Below are positions 10,661 through 20,518 of a stretch of DNA of 64,000 bases, piece by piece (position 1 is the stretch's first letter; each line of letters opens with the position of its first letter). Made by a program: the position numbers and the translations under genes. A model generated the notes under the pieces. It had not been told where the DNA came from and did no database searches. It saw nothing but the letters and a program-made list of their open reading frames with translations. Source of the stretch: a bacterium. GTDB taxonomy: Bacteria; Bacillota; Clostridia; Oscillospirales; Acutalibacteraceae. The stretch lies in contig JAHKVW010000006.1 of assembly GCA_020624805.1 (NCBI GenBank), positions 47,661-111,660 of the forward strand, given 5' to 3'.

Positions 10661-11653
10661 TTACTTAGGCTCCCTTTGGGAAAGGGAGCTGTCACCGTTA
10701 GGTGACTGAGGGATTGAATCGATGTTTGAGCGTGAGCGAGTATCCGAAAGATAATCGTGCGCCGCGGTTGCCGCCTGAGCGCCGTCGGAGCAGGCGGTGA
10801 CGATCTGGCGCAGGGATTTTTGGCGTGTATCGCCTGCGGCGAAGAGTCCGGGGGTCTTGGTGCACATCTCACTGTCGGTGAGGATGTAGCCGTTGTCGTC
10901 CAACTCGGCGAGGTCGGCGTAGACGTCGTTGTCGGGGATCAGACCGATCGCCTCGAATACGCCGTTGACGGCGAGATCGGTTTCCTCTGAGCTGTCGATG
11001 TTCCTGATCTTCAGCGTGGTGACAAGGCGATCGCCCTTGATCTCGACCGGGATATGGCGCGGCATCAGGCGGATGTTGTCGATGTTCTCGAGCTTATCCA
11101 TATAGCTCTTGGTCGCGGTGGGATAATCGCGGCGGAAGATGAGGTAGACCTCTTCACACAGATTGGACAGATAGATCGCGTCGCCGAGCGCCGAGTTGCC
11201 CGCGCCGATAACGGCAGTTTTCTTTTTGCGGAAGAAGCCGCCGTCGCATACCGCGCACCAGCTGATGCCTCGGCCGCGGAATTCGTCCTCACCCGGGATG
11301 CCGAGTTCTCTGCGGCGAACACCGTTGGCGATGATGACCGCCTTGGACTGATAGCTGTCGCTGTCGGTCGTGACGGTGAAGACGTCGTTCTCCTTTGTCA
11401 GGCTTTGTACCTGCGCGGAAAGGCTCTCGACCCCCAGCGCGTCGACCTGTGCCTTGATGTCGGCGGCAAGCTGAAAACCGTCGATCTCTTTGTAAGAGGG
11501 ATAGTTTTCGATTTTAGCGGTAAGCGCCGCCTGTCCGCCGAAGCCAGCCTTTTCGATGATCAGCGTGGACAGTCCCGAACGCGCGGCGTAGATCGCGGCG
11601 GTCATACCCGCGACGCCGCCTCCGATGATGATCAGATCGTACATAGTCAACAC
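10661..11653 (-). CDS. trxB: Thioredoxin-disulfide reductase
   Basis: MYDLIIIGGGVAGMTAAIYAARSG, CAVCDGGFF, GLFAAGDTRQKSLRQIVTACSDGAQAA; last ~26 aa encoded by an interspersed repeat. Confidence 0.95.
   Translation of the reverse strand: MLTMYDLIIIGGGVAGMTAAIYAARSGLSTLIIEKAGFGGQAALTAKIENYPSYKEIDGFQLAADIKAQVDALGVESLSAQVQSLTKENDVFTVTTDSDSYQSKAVIIANGVRRRELGIPGEDEFRGRGISWCAVCDGGFFRKKKTAVIGAGNSALGDAIYLSNLCEEVYLIFRRDYPTATKSYMDKLENIDNIRLMPRHIPVEIKGDRLVTTLKIRNIDSSEETDLAVNGVFEAIGLIPDNDVYADLAELDDNGYILTDSEMCTKTPGLFAAGDTRQKSLRQIVTACSDGAQAATAAHDYLSDTRSRSNIDSIPQSPNGDSSLSQREPK
10668..10740 (+). repeat. Family B element between trxB and the AlkD-like gene
   Basis: ggctccctttgggaaagggagctgtcaccgttaggtgactgagggattgaatcgatgtttgagcgtgagcgag. 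Confidence 0.85.
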
Positions 11654-11759
11654 TCCTTTATTGATTGTTTTATTATTTGGATAAGTTCATAAATTATTGA
11701 TAGACTTTGCGGATATAATATGCTATAATCAGCTAAATAATTATATGGAGGTAAAAATT

Positions 11760-12074
11760 ATGGCAGTAGAGCATTTAAATGACAGTAATTTTGCTGAGAA
11801 AATCAAGAGCGGCGTCACACTGGTCGACTTCTTCGCGACATGGTGCGGCCCGTGCAAGATGCTGGCCCCCACGGTCGAGGAGATCGGCGCTGAGAGCGAC
11901 GGTTCCTACGCAGTGTACAAGGTCGACATCGACGAGTGCGGCGATATCGCGATGGACTTCGGCATCATGAGCGTGCCGACTATGATCGTGTTCAAGGACG
12001 GCGCCGAGGCAGATCGTATGATCGGCGTACAGCCCAAGACCGCGATCCTCGACGCGATCGCAAAAGCAAAATAA
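11760..12074 (+). CDS. trxA: Thioredoxin
   Basis: VDFFATWCGPCKMLAP; RBS ggaggt. Confidence 0.97.
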   Translation: MAVEHLNDSNFAEKIKSGVTLVDFFATWCGPCKMLAPTVEEIGAESDGSYAVYKVDIDECGDIAMDFGIMSVPTMIVFKDGAEADRMIGVQPKTAILDAIAKAK

Positions 12075-12088
12075 TAAAATGATAAAGA

Positions 12089-12122
12089 CACCCGCTGTGA
12101 TCGACGCAGCGGGTGATTTTTT
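12089..12122 (+). terminator. Terminator after trxA
   Basis: cacccgctgtgatcgacgcagcgggtgattttttg. Confidence 0.85.
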
Positions 12123-12125
12123 GCT

Positions 12126-12497
12126 TTACGCTTCGTTATAATGAAAGTATTGTTTGATGGCGGCAAAGGACTTGTCCGAAACCACATGCTCCATGCGGCA
12201 CGCGTCCTGCGAGGCGGTTTCTTTATCGACGCCCATTTCCATCAGCATCTTAGTGAGGTATCTGTGACGTTCATAGATCTTTTCGGCGACCTCTTTACCG
12301 GTTTCGGTCAGGCTCAGACCGCCGCCGTCGCCGACCTCGACAAAGCCGCCGTTGCGCAGCAGTCCGATCGCGCGGCTGACAGAGGGCTTGGAATAACCCA
12401 TGTGCTCGCCGACGTCGATCGCGCGGACAAAGTTCTTTTCCTGCGTCAATACCAGGATCGTTTCCAGATACATTTCACCGGATTCCTGTAATTTCAT
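12126..12497 (-). CDS. DtxR/MntR-family metal-dependent transcriptional regulator
   Basis: MYLETILVLTQEKNFVRAIDVGEHMGYSKPSVSRAIGLL, CRMEHVVS. Confidence 0.9.
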   Translation of the reverse strand: MKLQESGEMYLETILVLTQEKNFVRAIDVGEHMGYSKPSVSRAIGLLRNGGFVEVGDGGGLSLTETGKEVAEKIYERHRYLTKMLMEMGVDKETASQDACRMEHVVSDKSFAAIKQYFHYNEA

Positions 12498-12607
12498 GTC
12501 ATGACCTCCATGATACGATACTCTGCGGTAAACTTTTCCTTATTCTACCATACGCAGGTGCAAAAATCAATCATGCATTTTGGATTTGGGATTTGTAACT
12601 TTTCGGT

Positions 12608-12952
12608 AAAAAAGAGGCTGCGGTGTGCAGCCTCTTGCAGAAAAGATTTTTCTGCCCCCTCTGACGAGGGGGCAAGCGAGCAGAACTTTATAGAGGGTTC
12701 ACCGCTTGTGTTCGCAGGGGAGAGATAACGCAGCGTAACAGTAGCTTTGAAATGTTTGACTCAATACTGTATGCAATGTTGTTTCAGCGGCGGATTGAGT
12801 CAAAACACGGTTTGTTAAAATGACGCTTCGTTATCTCTCCCTCCGCCTCGCTTGATTGCTCGGCACCTCCCTCGTCAGAGGGAGGCTCGAAAACGCTCTG
12901 CTCCTAAATCAATGTCCATTTCGAAAAAAGAGGCTGCGGTGTGCAGCCTCTT
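12608..12952. repeat. ~245-bp nested palindromic element (about 12650-12895) bracketed by an exact 29-bp direct duplication (12608-12636, 12924-12952)
   Basis: aaaaaagaggctgcggtgtgcagcctctt twice; inverted pairs cctctgacgaggg/ccctcgtcagagg, gagagataacg/cgttatctctc, tttgactcaat/attgagtcaaa. Confidence 0.85.
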
Positions 12953-12962
12953 TTGGTTATCC

Positions 12963-15179
12963 TTATTTTTCAATCTCTTCGGTCTTGTAGATGAACTTGA
13001 CTTCGCCGTCCATCTCGTCGGTCAGACCGGAATAGGACTTGTAGTGCTTGGCGACATCGGCGGTCGCTTTCAGGCGGGTGGCGATCTTGCTCAGGTCACT
13101 GTCCTTCAGAGAAGTGATCTTGCTGATACCCTCGGTGTTGAAGGTTTTCAGTCCTTCGTTCAGCGTCATCGCGCCGTCGCGCAGTAACGTCACGCCCTCA
13201 GTCAGAGCGGGTACTCCGTTCTTGAGGGTGAGGATACCGTCGGTCAGTGCCGAAGCGCCGTCGCTGAGCGACTGTGTGCCCGAATGGAGCTGAGTCGCGC
13301 CCAGGCTGAGATCGGCAGCTCCGTTGCGCAGTGTTGTGGTGCCGCTGTGGAGCTGTGACGCGCCGCCTGCCGCGGAGCCGACGCCGTTTGTATAATCCTG
13401 CAAACCGGAATCGAAGGTGCCGTAGCTGTCGAGCTGAGCTTTCAGCGCCGTGATCTTCTCTCTGCCTGCTTTGGCGCTTGCCAGCGCGTCGGAGATCGCC
13501 TTTTGTACCTCTTCGCTCTGCATGTTCTCGTCGATCAGCGCGGCGATCTTCGCGTCTGTGTTAGAGGCAATAGTTGCCTGTACCGCATCACTTTGCATAT
13601 TCTGGTCGGTGAGAGAGGTGATGGTGCTTTGTGTGCTTTCGGAATTCATCTGTGAATCGATCGCGCCGGCGACCTGCGCCTGCATTGCGTTATCGATCAT
13701 GCCCGCTTCTACCGCGGCGTTGTATTCGTCCACGCTGTAGCCCAGATTGGCGATCACGGCGGCGGTGACCTGATCGTGCACGCTCGCTGTGACCTGTGCC
13801 TCTACATTTTCTCTGACGGCGGCGGTGACAGCGGCAGTGACGGCATCACGGTTCGCTTCTACGCTTGCGGTGACCTTTTCCCTTGCGGCGGAGGTCGCCT
13901 GTGCCTTGACGTTATCATCGGAGAGCTTCTCCACGAGCTGATCGAGTACGGCGGCGTAGTTATCCTTTGTCAGCTCGGGAACGTCCAGACCCGCGCTTTG
14001 GAGTGAGGATCGCGCGGTGGAGAGCAGGGCGGAGAAGGTTGCGTTACTGCCCTTGGTCAGCTTGGAGCTGTTGAGGTCGAGGGTGTTCAGACCTTTGTAC
14101 AGATCCAGCGCACCGTTGTCCAATGTGACGCTGCCTGCGCTCAGGGTCGACGCGCCGTTTTCCAGCGCGCCCGCGCCGTTGTTGACCTGCTTTGCGCCGT
14201 CGTTGAGCTGTACGGAGCCGTCATAGATCGCGTCTACGCCCGACGTCAGAGTGCCGGAACTTTCAAGCAGGGTATTCAGACCGCTGTACAGCTGTGACGA
14301 GCCGTCGATCAGCGCCGACATGGCGGAGTCGAGCTTGTCGAGAGAATCGTTCAGATCCTTGATACTGTCGATCTTGTCCGCCTCGATCTCATCAAAGAGT
14401 CCGTTCGCGGCAATGGTGACGGTCGTGCCGAGCTTAAAGTTGTCGGTATGGGCGGTGATCTCAAAGTAATCGGGGATCTCGACCGTATCACGGCTCAGTC
14501 CCAGATCGTGCTGTAAGCCCGGGAACGCGATGCCCGCGACGATGATGCGGTCGCCGTCGGAAACGACCTTGCCGTTGGTGACATGCACATCACTGAATTG
14601 GGAGCTGTCGAGGAACAGACCGGAGAGCATGAAGAACGGCACATAGATACGTTCTTCTTTGCCGTCTATCTCAACATTTTCGTATTGGTTGTTGGTGTAG
14701 TCAAAGCGGATGGTGACGTCACCGCTCTTGCCGGCGATCTCGTCGGGAGTAACGACCTTGCCGTCGAGGGTGTAGGTGAGGGACAGATCAACGGGCAGCG
14801 GCGTGGCGCCCTCGCCTTGGATATACAGATCCTCGCCGTCCGTCTGCCATACGCGCATATTGTCGCTGTCCATCGTGAAGGACGCGTCGGTCTTGACGTT
14901 TTCGATATCGCCCAGCGCGGCGACATCCTTGATGACGTCGACGTGGTCATTGTTCTTGATCCAGTCGCTGACGATGATCTTGTCGACCGTACCGTCGGCC
15001 TTTGCCATGACATAGACGGTCTCTTCCTTATAGAGAGGCGCTTCATCGGCGGTAGCCTTGTCGTCGTCGGATTTCAGGCTGACGCCTTGGAGCGACAGGG
15101 CGAATACACCCATCAGCGAGGTCGACAGCGCGATCGCCAGACAAAGGATGATACTCATCAGTTTGATCAGTCTTTTCAT
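12963..15179 (-). CDS. Secreted/membrane-associated YhgE/Pip-like protein with S-x-L heptad coiled-coil repeats, partner of the MMPL transporter
   Basis: Signal-like N-terminus; LHSGTTTLRNGAADLSLGATQLHSGTQSLSDGASALTDG repeats. Confidence 0.7.
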   Translation of the reverse strand: MKRLIKLMSIILCLAIALSTSLMGVFALSLQGVSLKSDDDKATADEAPLYKEETVYVMAKADGTVDKIIVSDWIKNNDHVDVIKDVAALGDIENVKTDASFTMDSDNMRVWQTDGEDLYIQGEGATPLPVDLSLTYTLDGKVVTPDEIAGKSGDVTIRFDYTNNQYENVEIDGKEERIYVPFFMLSGLFLDSSQFSDVHVTNGKVVSDGDRIIVAGIAFPGLQHDLGLSRDTVEIPDYFEITAHTDNFKLGTTVTIAANGLFDEIEADKIDSIKDLNDSLDKLDSAMSALIDGSSQLYSGLNTLLESSGTLTSGVDAIYDGSVQLNDGAKQVNNGAGALENGASTLSAGSVTLDNGALDLYKGLNTLDLNSSKLTKGSNATFSALLSTARSSLQSAGLDVPELTKDNYAAVLDQLVEKLSDDNVKAQATSAAREKVTASVEANRDAVTAAVTAAVRENVEAQVTASVHDQVTAAVIANLGYSVDEYNAAVEAGMIDNAMQAQVAGAIDSQMNSESTQSTITSLTDQNMQSDAVQATIASNTDAKIAALIDENMQSEEVQKAISDALASAKAGREKITALKAQLDSYGTFDSGLQDYTNGVGSAAGGASQLHSGTTTLRNGAADLSLGATQLHSGTQSLSDGASALTDGILTLKNGVPALTEGVTLLRDGAMTLNEGLKTFNTEGISKITSLKDSDLSKIATRLKATADVAKHYKSYSGLTDEMDGEVKFIYKTEEIEK

Positions 15180-15200
15180 AATAACTCTCCTTTATTCTAT

Positions 15201-17297
15201 CTAAACTCGATTTGTTTGATCGTTTTTCCTGACGCATTTGCGCATTCCCATCGTGGTGTAGCAGATGGGCTTGTCACAGAGCAGCAGCAGTGCCGGCAGG
15301 ATGAAGATGACCGTCAGCATACTGATGACGGCGCCGCGCGCGAGCAGCATACACATCGAGCTGATGATGTCGATGTCGGAATAGACCGCCACACCGAAGG
15401 TCGCCGCGAACAAGCCGATTCCGCTGACGAGGATGGAGGGGATAGAGGCGGTGAGGGTCGTGCGCATGGCTTCCTTTTTCTCTACGCCCGAGATCCGCTC
15501 CGATTTGTAGCGCGTGGTCATCAGGATCGCGTAGTCGACGGTCGCGCCGAGCTGGATCGTGCTGATACAGATGGGTGCGATGAACGGCAGTGACTCGCCG
15601 AAGTAGTGGGGCAGACCGAGGTTGATGAAGATCGCGAGCTCGATCACGGAGATCAGGATGAACGGCAGACTGATACTGCGTTCCACCAGCGCGATGATGA
15701 CGAAGATCGCGATGATTGAGATCAGGTTGACGACCTCAAAATCGTGACCCGTGGTGTCGATCATATCCTTCATACACGGCGCCTCGCCGATGAGCATACC
15801 GCTTTTATCATAGCGGTGCAGGATCTCGTTGAGAGAGTCGATCTGCGCGCCGACCTCGTCGCTCGCGCTGTGATACTCGCTGTTGACGAGCATCAGCTCA
15901 TAGCGGTCGTTTTCCAATATATCTTTGATGTGGGAGGGCAGGATGTCCTCGGGAACGGTGGAACCGAGCAGGCTTTCGATGCCCAATACCTGCTTGACGC
16001 CGTCGACCTGTTCCATCTCTCCGATCATCTTTTTGGCTTCTTTGTTGTCGATGGAGCTGTCCATCAGGATCATATGGGTGGAGGAGATGTTGAAGTCCTC
16101 GCTGAGCTTGGTGTTTGCGATGACAAAATCCATTTCCTCGGGCAGACAATCTGCCATATCATAGTAAACTTCGTTGTTGGTCTGGATATAGCCGTACAAA
16201 AACGGCGGGATCAACAGGACGAAGACGATCAGGAATACGGGGAAGATCTTGACGATGCCGCCGGAGAGCTTCTTCATGCTCGGGATCAGCGAGCGGTGGT
16301 TGAGCTTTGACAGCGGCTTGTCGAGGATCAGGATCAGTGACGGCAGAACGGTCAGACAGCCGATCACGCCGAAGAGCACGCCCTTTGCCATGACGATACC
16401 GAGATCGCGGCCGAGCGTAAAGGTCATGAAGCACAACGCGATAAAGCCCGCGATCGTGGTGATGGAGGAGCCGACGACGGAGAGGAAGGTTTGGTGGATC
16501 GCGACCGCCATCGCCTCTTTGTTATCGCTGTGGATCTGTTTTTGTTCGTTATAGCTGTGCCACAGGAAAATGCTGTAGTCCATCGTGACGGCAAGCTGTA
16601 ATACCGCGGACAGCGCCTTGGTGATGTAAGAGATCTCGCCGAGGAAGAAGTTGGTGCCGAGGTTGAGCACGATCATCATGCCGATGGAGGCGAGGAACAC
16701 GAGAGGGATCAGCCAGTTGTCCAGCAGGACGATCATCGCGACGAGCGCGAGGATGACGGCGATGCCGACATAGACGGGTTCTTCCCGCTCACACAGATCT
16801 TTCAGGTCCGTGACCAGTGCCGACAGACCGCAGACAAAGCATTTTTCGCCCGTGATGGAGCGGATCTCGCGGATCGCGTCCATCGTCTCATCGGACGAGG
16901 TAGAGGTCTTGAAGAAGACCGCCATCACGGTACTGTGGTCGGTGTTGAAGGCGTTGTACACCTTATCGGGCAAAAACTCCTTGGGAACGGAGATGTCCGC
17001 GACGTCGTTGTACCACAACACACTGTCGACCTGTTCGACCTGCTCGACCTTTTCTTTGAGCGCGGCAACGTCCTTGTCGGGCATATCCTCCAGAATAATG
17101 AACGAGAACGCGCCCTTGCCGAATTCGTCCATCAGGATGTTCTGACCCTTGACGGTGTCCATGCTCTCGGGCAGGTAGGTAAGCATATCATAATTGATGC
17201 GCGTGTTGAGCATAAAGATGAACGCCGGGATCATCAGCACCAGCGTCAGCAGTACGATCGGGACGCGCAGCTTTACAATCGCTTTGGATAGTTTCAT
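15201..17297 (-). CDS. MMPL/RND-family transporter
   Basis: Two TM blocks, VTMDYSIFLWHSYNEQ and ATVDYAILMTTRYKSER. Confidence 0.9.
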   Translation of the reverse strand: MKLSKAIVKLRVPIVLLTLVLMIPAFIFMLNTRINYDMLTYLPESMDTVKGQNILMDEFGKGAFSFIILEDMPDKDVAALKEKVEQVEQVDSVLWYNDVADISVPKEFLPDKVYNAFNTDHSTVMAVFFKTSTSSDETMDAIREIRSITGEKCFVCGLSALVTDLKDLCEREEPVYVGIAVILALVAMIVLLDNWLIPLVFLASIGMMIVLNLGTNFFLGEISYITKALSAVLQLAVTMDYSIFLWHSYNEQKQIHSDNKEAMAVAIHQTFLSVVGSSITTIAGFIALCFMTFTLGRDLGIVMAKGVLFGVIGCLTVLPSLILILDKPLSKLNHRSLIPSMKKLSGGIVKIFPVFLIVFVLLIPPFLYGYIQTNNEVYYDMADCLPEEMDFVIANTKLSEDFNISSTHMILMDSSIDNKEAKKMIGEMEQVDGVKQVLGIESLLGSTVPEDILPSHIKDILENDRYELMLVNSEYHSASDEVGAQIDSLNEILHRYDKSGMLIGEAPCMKDMIDTTGHDFEVVNLISIIAIFVIIALVERSISLPFILISVIELAIFINLGLPHYFGESLPFIAPICISTIQLGATVDYAILMTTRYKSERISGVEKKEAMRTTLTASIPSILVSGIGLFAATFGVAVYSDIDIISSMCMLLARGAVISMLTVIFILPALLLLCDKPICYTTMGMRKCVRKNDQTNRV

Positions 17298-17447
17298 TCT
17301 TTCACCTTCGATTCTGTATGTAACGCTTTTTACGGCGCTATACTACTTATATAAAATATATTATGGAAAGAACGATTACCATTTGCAAAGATTTTTTTGT
17401 GCCCAAAATTTGGGCATATTCGCACTTTTGCACAAAAAACAAAAAAG

Positions 17448-17664
17448 GCTTCCCCTCGGGGGGAAGCTGTCAAGCTTTGCTTGACTGATGAGGGGCAGAC
17501 GATTCAACTATCGCGACGAAGTCAATTACAGCTGAGCGTGACCGTTATATCAGAGAAGCAACTCACTCTTTGTATCATAGATAAGACGGATAGGACAGCC
17601 CCTCATCCGACCTTTTCGGCTCATTTGGAGCCGAAAAGCCCACCTTCCCCCCGAGGGGAAGGCG
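17448..17664. repeat. Family A palindromic interspersed element
   Basis: cttcccctcgggggg ... gatgaggggc / gcccctcatccgac ... ccccccgaggggaagg. Confidence 0.75.
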
Positions 17665-17763
17665 TTTAGGCGGAACCTATCCTAAGAAGTGTTATAGCGT
17701 ATTGTCTAAAGACTGTGGGAATAAGTTTCCTGTTCTTTGTTCCTCCACAACTTCAGAGATTTT

Positions 17764-18309
17764 TTATTTGATGTAATCTGTCGCGAGCATCTTTCTGCGC
17801 AGATCGAGCAGCTTTTTGAAGGAATCGGAGTAATCGTCCCGCATACCCTTGTCGCACCAGTCCGCGATGATACCGAAGCTGACGCACTTGTAGTATTCGA
17901 TCAACAGCTCTCGTTCCTCGGCGCTGAAGCTGCCCTTCGGTACCGCGATCTCAAAGTATTCGGCGACCACCGCGCGGCAGACCTTCATCAGGCATCGCTC
18001 ATAGATATAGCGGTGGGACGAGTTGTAGATATGGTTGGCGGCGCGTTTGTTTTGCAGCACGAACTGCGCGCCGACGTTGACACATTCCTCCAGCGAGTCG
18101 ATCGTGGGATAGGCATTGATCAGCTCCTCGGCGCTGTCCATCAGAATTTCTTCGACCAGCGCGGGCAGATCGGCATAGTGGTAGTAAAAGGTGTTGCGTG
18201 ATATTCCGCAGTCATCGGTGATATCTTTGATGGTGATGCGGTCGATGGGCTTGCTGTCGAGCAGCTTGGTAAAGGAATTGTGGATGGCTTTTTGCGTTAA
18301 CTGTGACAT
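17764..18309 (-). CDS. TetR/AcrR-family transcriptional regulator
   Basis: IDRITIKDITDDCGISRNTFYYHYADLPALVEEI. Confidence 0.9.
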   Translation of the reverse strand: MSQLTQKAIHNSFTKLLDSKPIDRITIKDITDDCGISRNTFYYHYADLPALVEEILMDSAEELINAYPTIDSLEECVNVGAQFVLQNKRAANHIYNSSHRYIYERCLMKVCRAVVAEYFEIAVPKGSFSAEERELLIEYYKCVSFGIIADWCDKGMRDDYSDSFKKLLDLRRKMLATDYIK

Positions 18310-18351
18310 AAGGACCTCTGCGGGAAATGTTTTGAATCGTAACCATATAAA

Positions 18352-18425
18352 GGCTCCCTTTGGTAAAGGGAGCTGCTGAGCAAGGCGAAGCTGAGGGATT
18401 GCATAATTGTTCGAGCGTCAGCGAG
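18352..18425 (+). repeat. Family B two-hairpin interspersed element
   Basis: ggctccctttggtaaagggagct...gctgagggattgcataattgttcgagcgtcagcgag. Confidence 0.8.
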
Positions 18426-18683
18426 ATACATTCGGTTTGGTTTCTATTATACGGTTTTTGCCGGGAAGAAGCAAGGCTTTTTATCAATCATTTCAATATA
18501 GGACTCCCTTTTGAAACAAACAGATAACGGCGACACCCGATGAGTGCCGCCGCTACCTGTTTGGATATATCGTTAGAGGAGTAGAGGGTTAGGTTTTGTA
18601 TCTGTCGATGATATCCGGAGTAATGAAATGAAGAAGAAAAACATGCTTGCTGTTGTGATCTGATATTGTGTTTTGATGAGGTA

Positions 18684-19349
18684 TCAAAGCTCGGTTTCGT
18701 TCTTGGCTCTGCCGCAGGATACGGGCAGATTGCCGTTGCGGGCGCGGATCGCGTCGATAAACGCCTTTTCGTTCTTATCCTTTTTCATGGAGATATGGTA
18801 TCTGAGCTCATAGACGCTGCCCATCTGGACGGTCTTGACGGTGATGACCTCGTTCTTGGTGGTGAATTCCTTGAAGATGTCGTCGAAGAGACCTTCATAG
18901 TCGAGGTTCTCGGGGATCTCGATCCGCAGTTCCTTCTTGGCGGTGTTGCCGAAGGGCGTCGCGAAGAGGATGATCCATACGACGCATACGACCACTGCCG
19001 CAAATACCGCGAAGGTGATATAACCGCCGCCGCACGCCAGACCGATCGCCATGGAAAGCATGATCGCGAGCAGCTCGCGTGAGGAACCGGGCTGAGAGCG
19101 GAAGCGTACCAGTGAGAATACGCCGAGTACCGCGATGCCCGCGCCTGCGGACAGCCCGTTGACCATCATGATCAGCATCGCGACGATGGCGGGGATGATG
19201 GTGAGTGTGACGGCAAAGCTCTTGGAGCAATAGCTCTTAAAGCGGTAAACGTAGGATGAAATGAATCCGAGCAGAAGCGCAGTGCCTGCTGCGATGAGTC
19301 CCTGTGTCAGGGTGATGCTGTCGCCTGAAAAAATGGTGTTGAATGTCAT
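18684..19349 (-). CDS. DUF4956-family membrane protein
   Basis: SLVRFRSQPGSSRELLAIMLSMAIGLACGGGYI. Confidence 0.85.
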   Translation of the reverse strand: MTFNTIFSGDSITLTQGLIAAGTALLLGFISSYVYRFKSYCSKSFAVTLTIIPAIVAMLIMMVNGLSAGAGIAVLGVFSLVRFRSQPGSSRELLAIMLSMAIGLACGGGYITFAVFAAVVVCVVWIILFATPFGNTAKKELRIEIPENLDYEGLFDDIFKEFTTKNEVITVKTVQMGSVYELRYHISMKKDKNEKAFIDAIRARNGNLPVSCGRAKNETEL

Positions 19350-19459
19350 GATCTGTTCCTCCTTTGATAATATCCATGTTGTTTATTTGTTGAGATTACC
19401 ACGTCGCAAGGGCTCTTGCTCCTCTCAATGACAATTTGTATTTGTTGATGAAAGTGGTA

Positions 19460-20167
19460 TCAGAAGCCTGACGCCATCTTGATCTTCTGCTGAACGTGGG
19501 CAGTGCCGAATTTTGAGAAGCTGTGAGAGAAGATGCCTCTTTCGCTGAGCGCGTGAGCCAGCCATAAGGGCATCGCGCCGGGGATCTTGATCTCCATCAG
19601 GTAGGTGTCGTTGCCGAGCACCTTGTGACCGTCCGACTCACTCTCGAGTCGGGTGTCGTCGTAGCGCGAGGTGATGTCGCGGTCGAAGGTGATCCTCAGG
19701 TCGGGGTTATCCTTGCCCGCCCATGCTACGCGGCGGTAGCTGATGAATGCCTTGGGACTTAAGCGGTAGCGGCGCATCATGTAGTCGATCTCGGCGGGGA
19801 TGTTGCCCTCGATGTGAGAGGGGAGCTTGCCGCCCTCGATGTACTCATACGCTTCATTCAGCGTCATGGAGACGCGGCGCTTGTAGACGATGCCGCGGTA
19901 TTTCTTCTTGATCTCGAAGAACACGGTGCTGTCACCGTCGGGTGTGCCGTAGGAGCGCAGGCGGAGCTTTTCTTTGTAGGTAGGCTTTCTCAGCGAGGTC
20001 TCGATCAGCTCGTCGTCGATGTTGTCGAAGTAGATGTTGCGGATCTCGGTCTCGCCGTATTTGTCGATCTCCATATAGGGGGTGATCGCTTCGATCAGGG
20101 ATTCATACTGCTCCTTGGTGAGCATGTATTTCTTTTCGACTCGTTGGAAGATATAAGTAAAAGCCAT
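19460..20167 (-). CDS. VTC-domain polyphosphate polymerase-like protein
   Basis: FQRVEKKYMLTKEQYESL, RLRSYG, FFEIKKKYRGIVYKRR, YLMEIKIPGAMPLWL. Confidence 0.9.
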   Translation of the reverse strand: MAFTYIFQRVEKKYMLTKEQYESLIEAITPYMEIDKYGETEIRNIYFDNIDDELIETSLRKPTYKEKLRLRSYGTPDGDSTVFFEIKKKYRGIVYKRRVSMTLNEAYEYIEGGKLPSHIEGNIPAEIDYMMRRYRLSPKAFISYRRVAWAGKDNPDLRITFDRDITSRYDDTRLESESDGHKVLGNDTYLMEIKIPGAMPLWLAHALSERGIFSHSFSKFGTAHVQQKIKMASGF

Positions 20168-20193
20168 GATGATTCTCCTTTCCTTTATCGATC

Positions 20194-20249
20194 GTCATCG
20201 CGAAGGCTTTGACACTGGCGTCAAGACTGCGGCGATCTCAACCGATCGG
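20194..20249 (+). repeat. Family D element
   Basis: gtcatcgcgaaggctttgacactggcgtcaagactgcggcgatctcaaccgatcgg. Confidence 0.75.
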
Positions 20250-20518
20250 ATTTGTTTGTGCTCTTGATGTTATGGTTATAGTATACGGGGGCTTTGTGTG
20301 AGTAAATTGTTGGAATTATGAACAAATTATGAACGGACAGGGGAGTTTTTGTGAAAACGAGGGATTCTTATCTTTCAGCGTATCGGATGGTTTCGTTTGA
20401 CGGATGATCGGATCGATATATCCTCAACAAGATCGATTTGACTAATCCCGAAAAATAAGGTATAATATTCTGGATACTATTATATTGATTCGCAAATGAA
20501 GATAAAGGAAGTGAAGTA

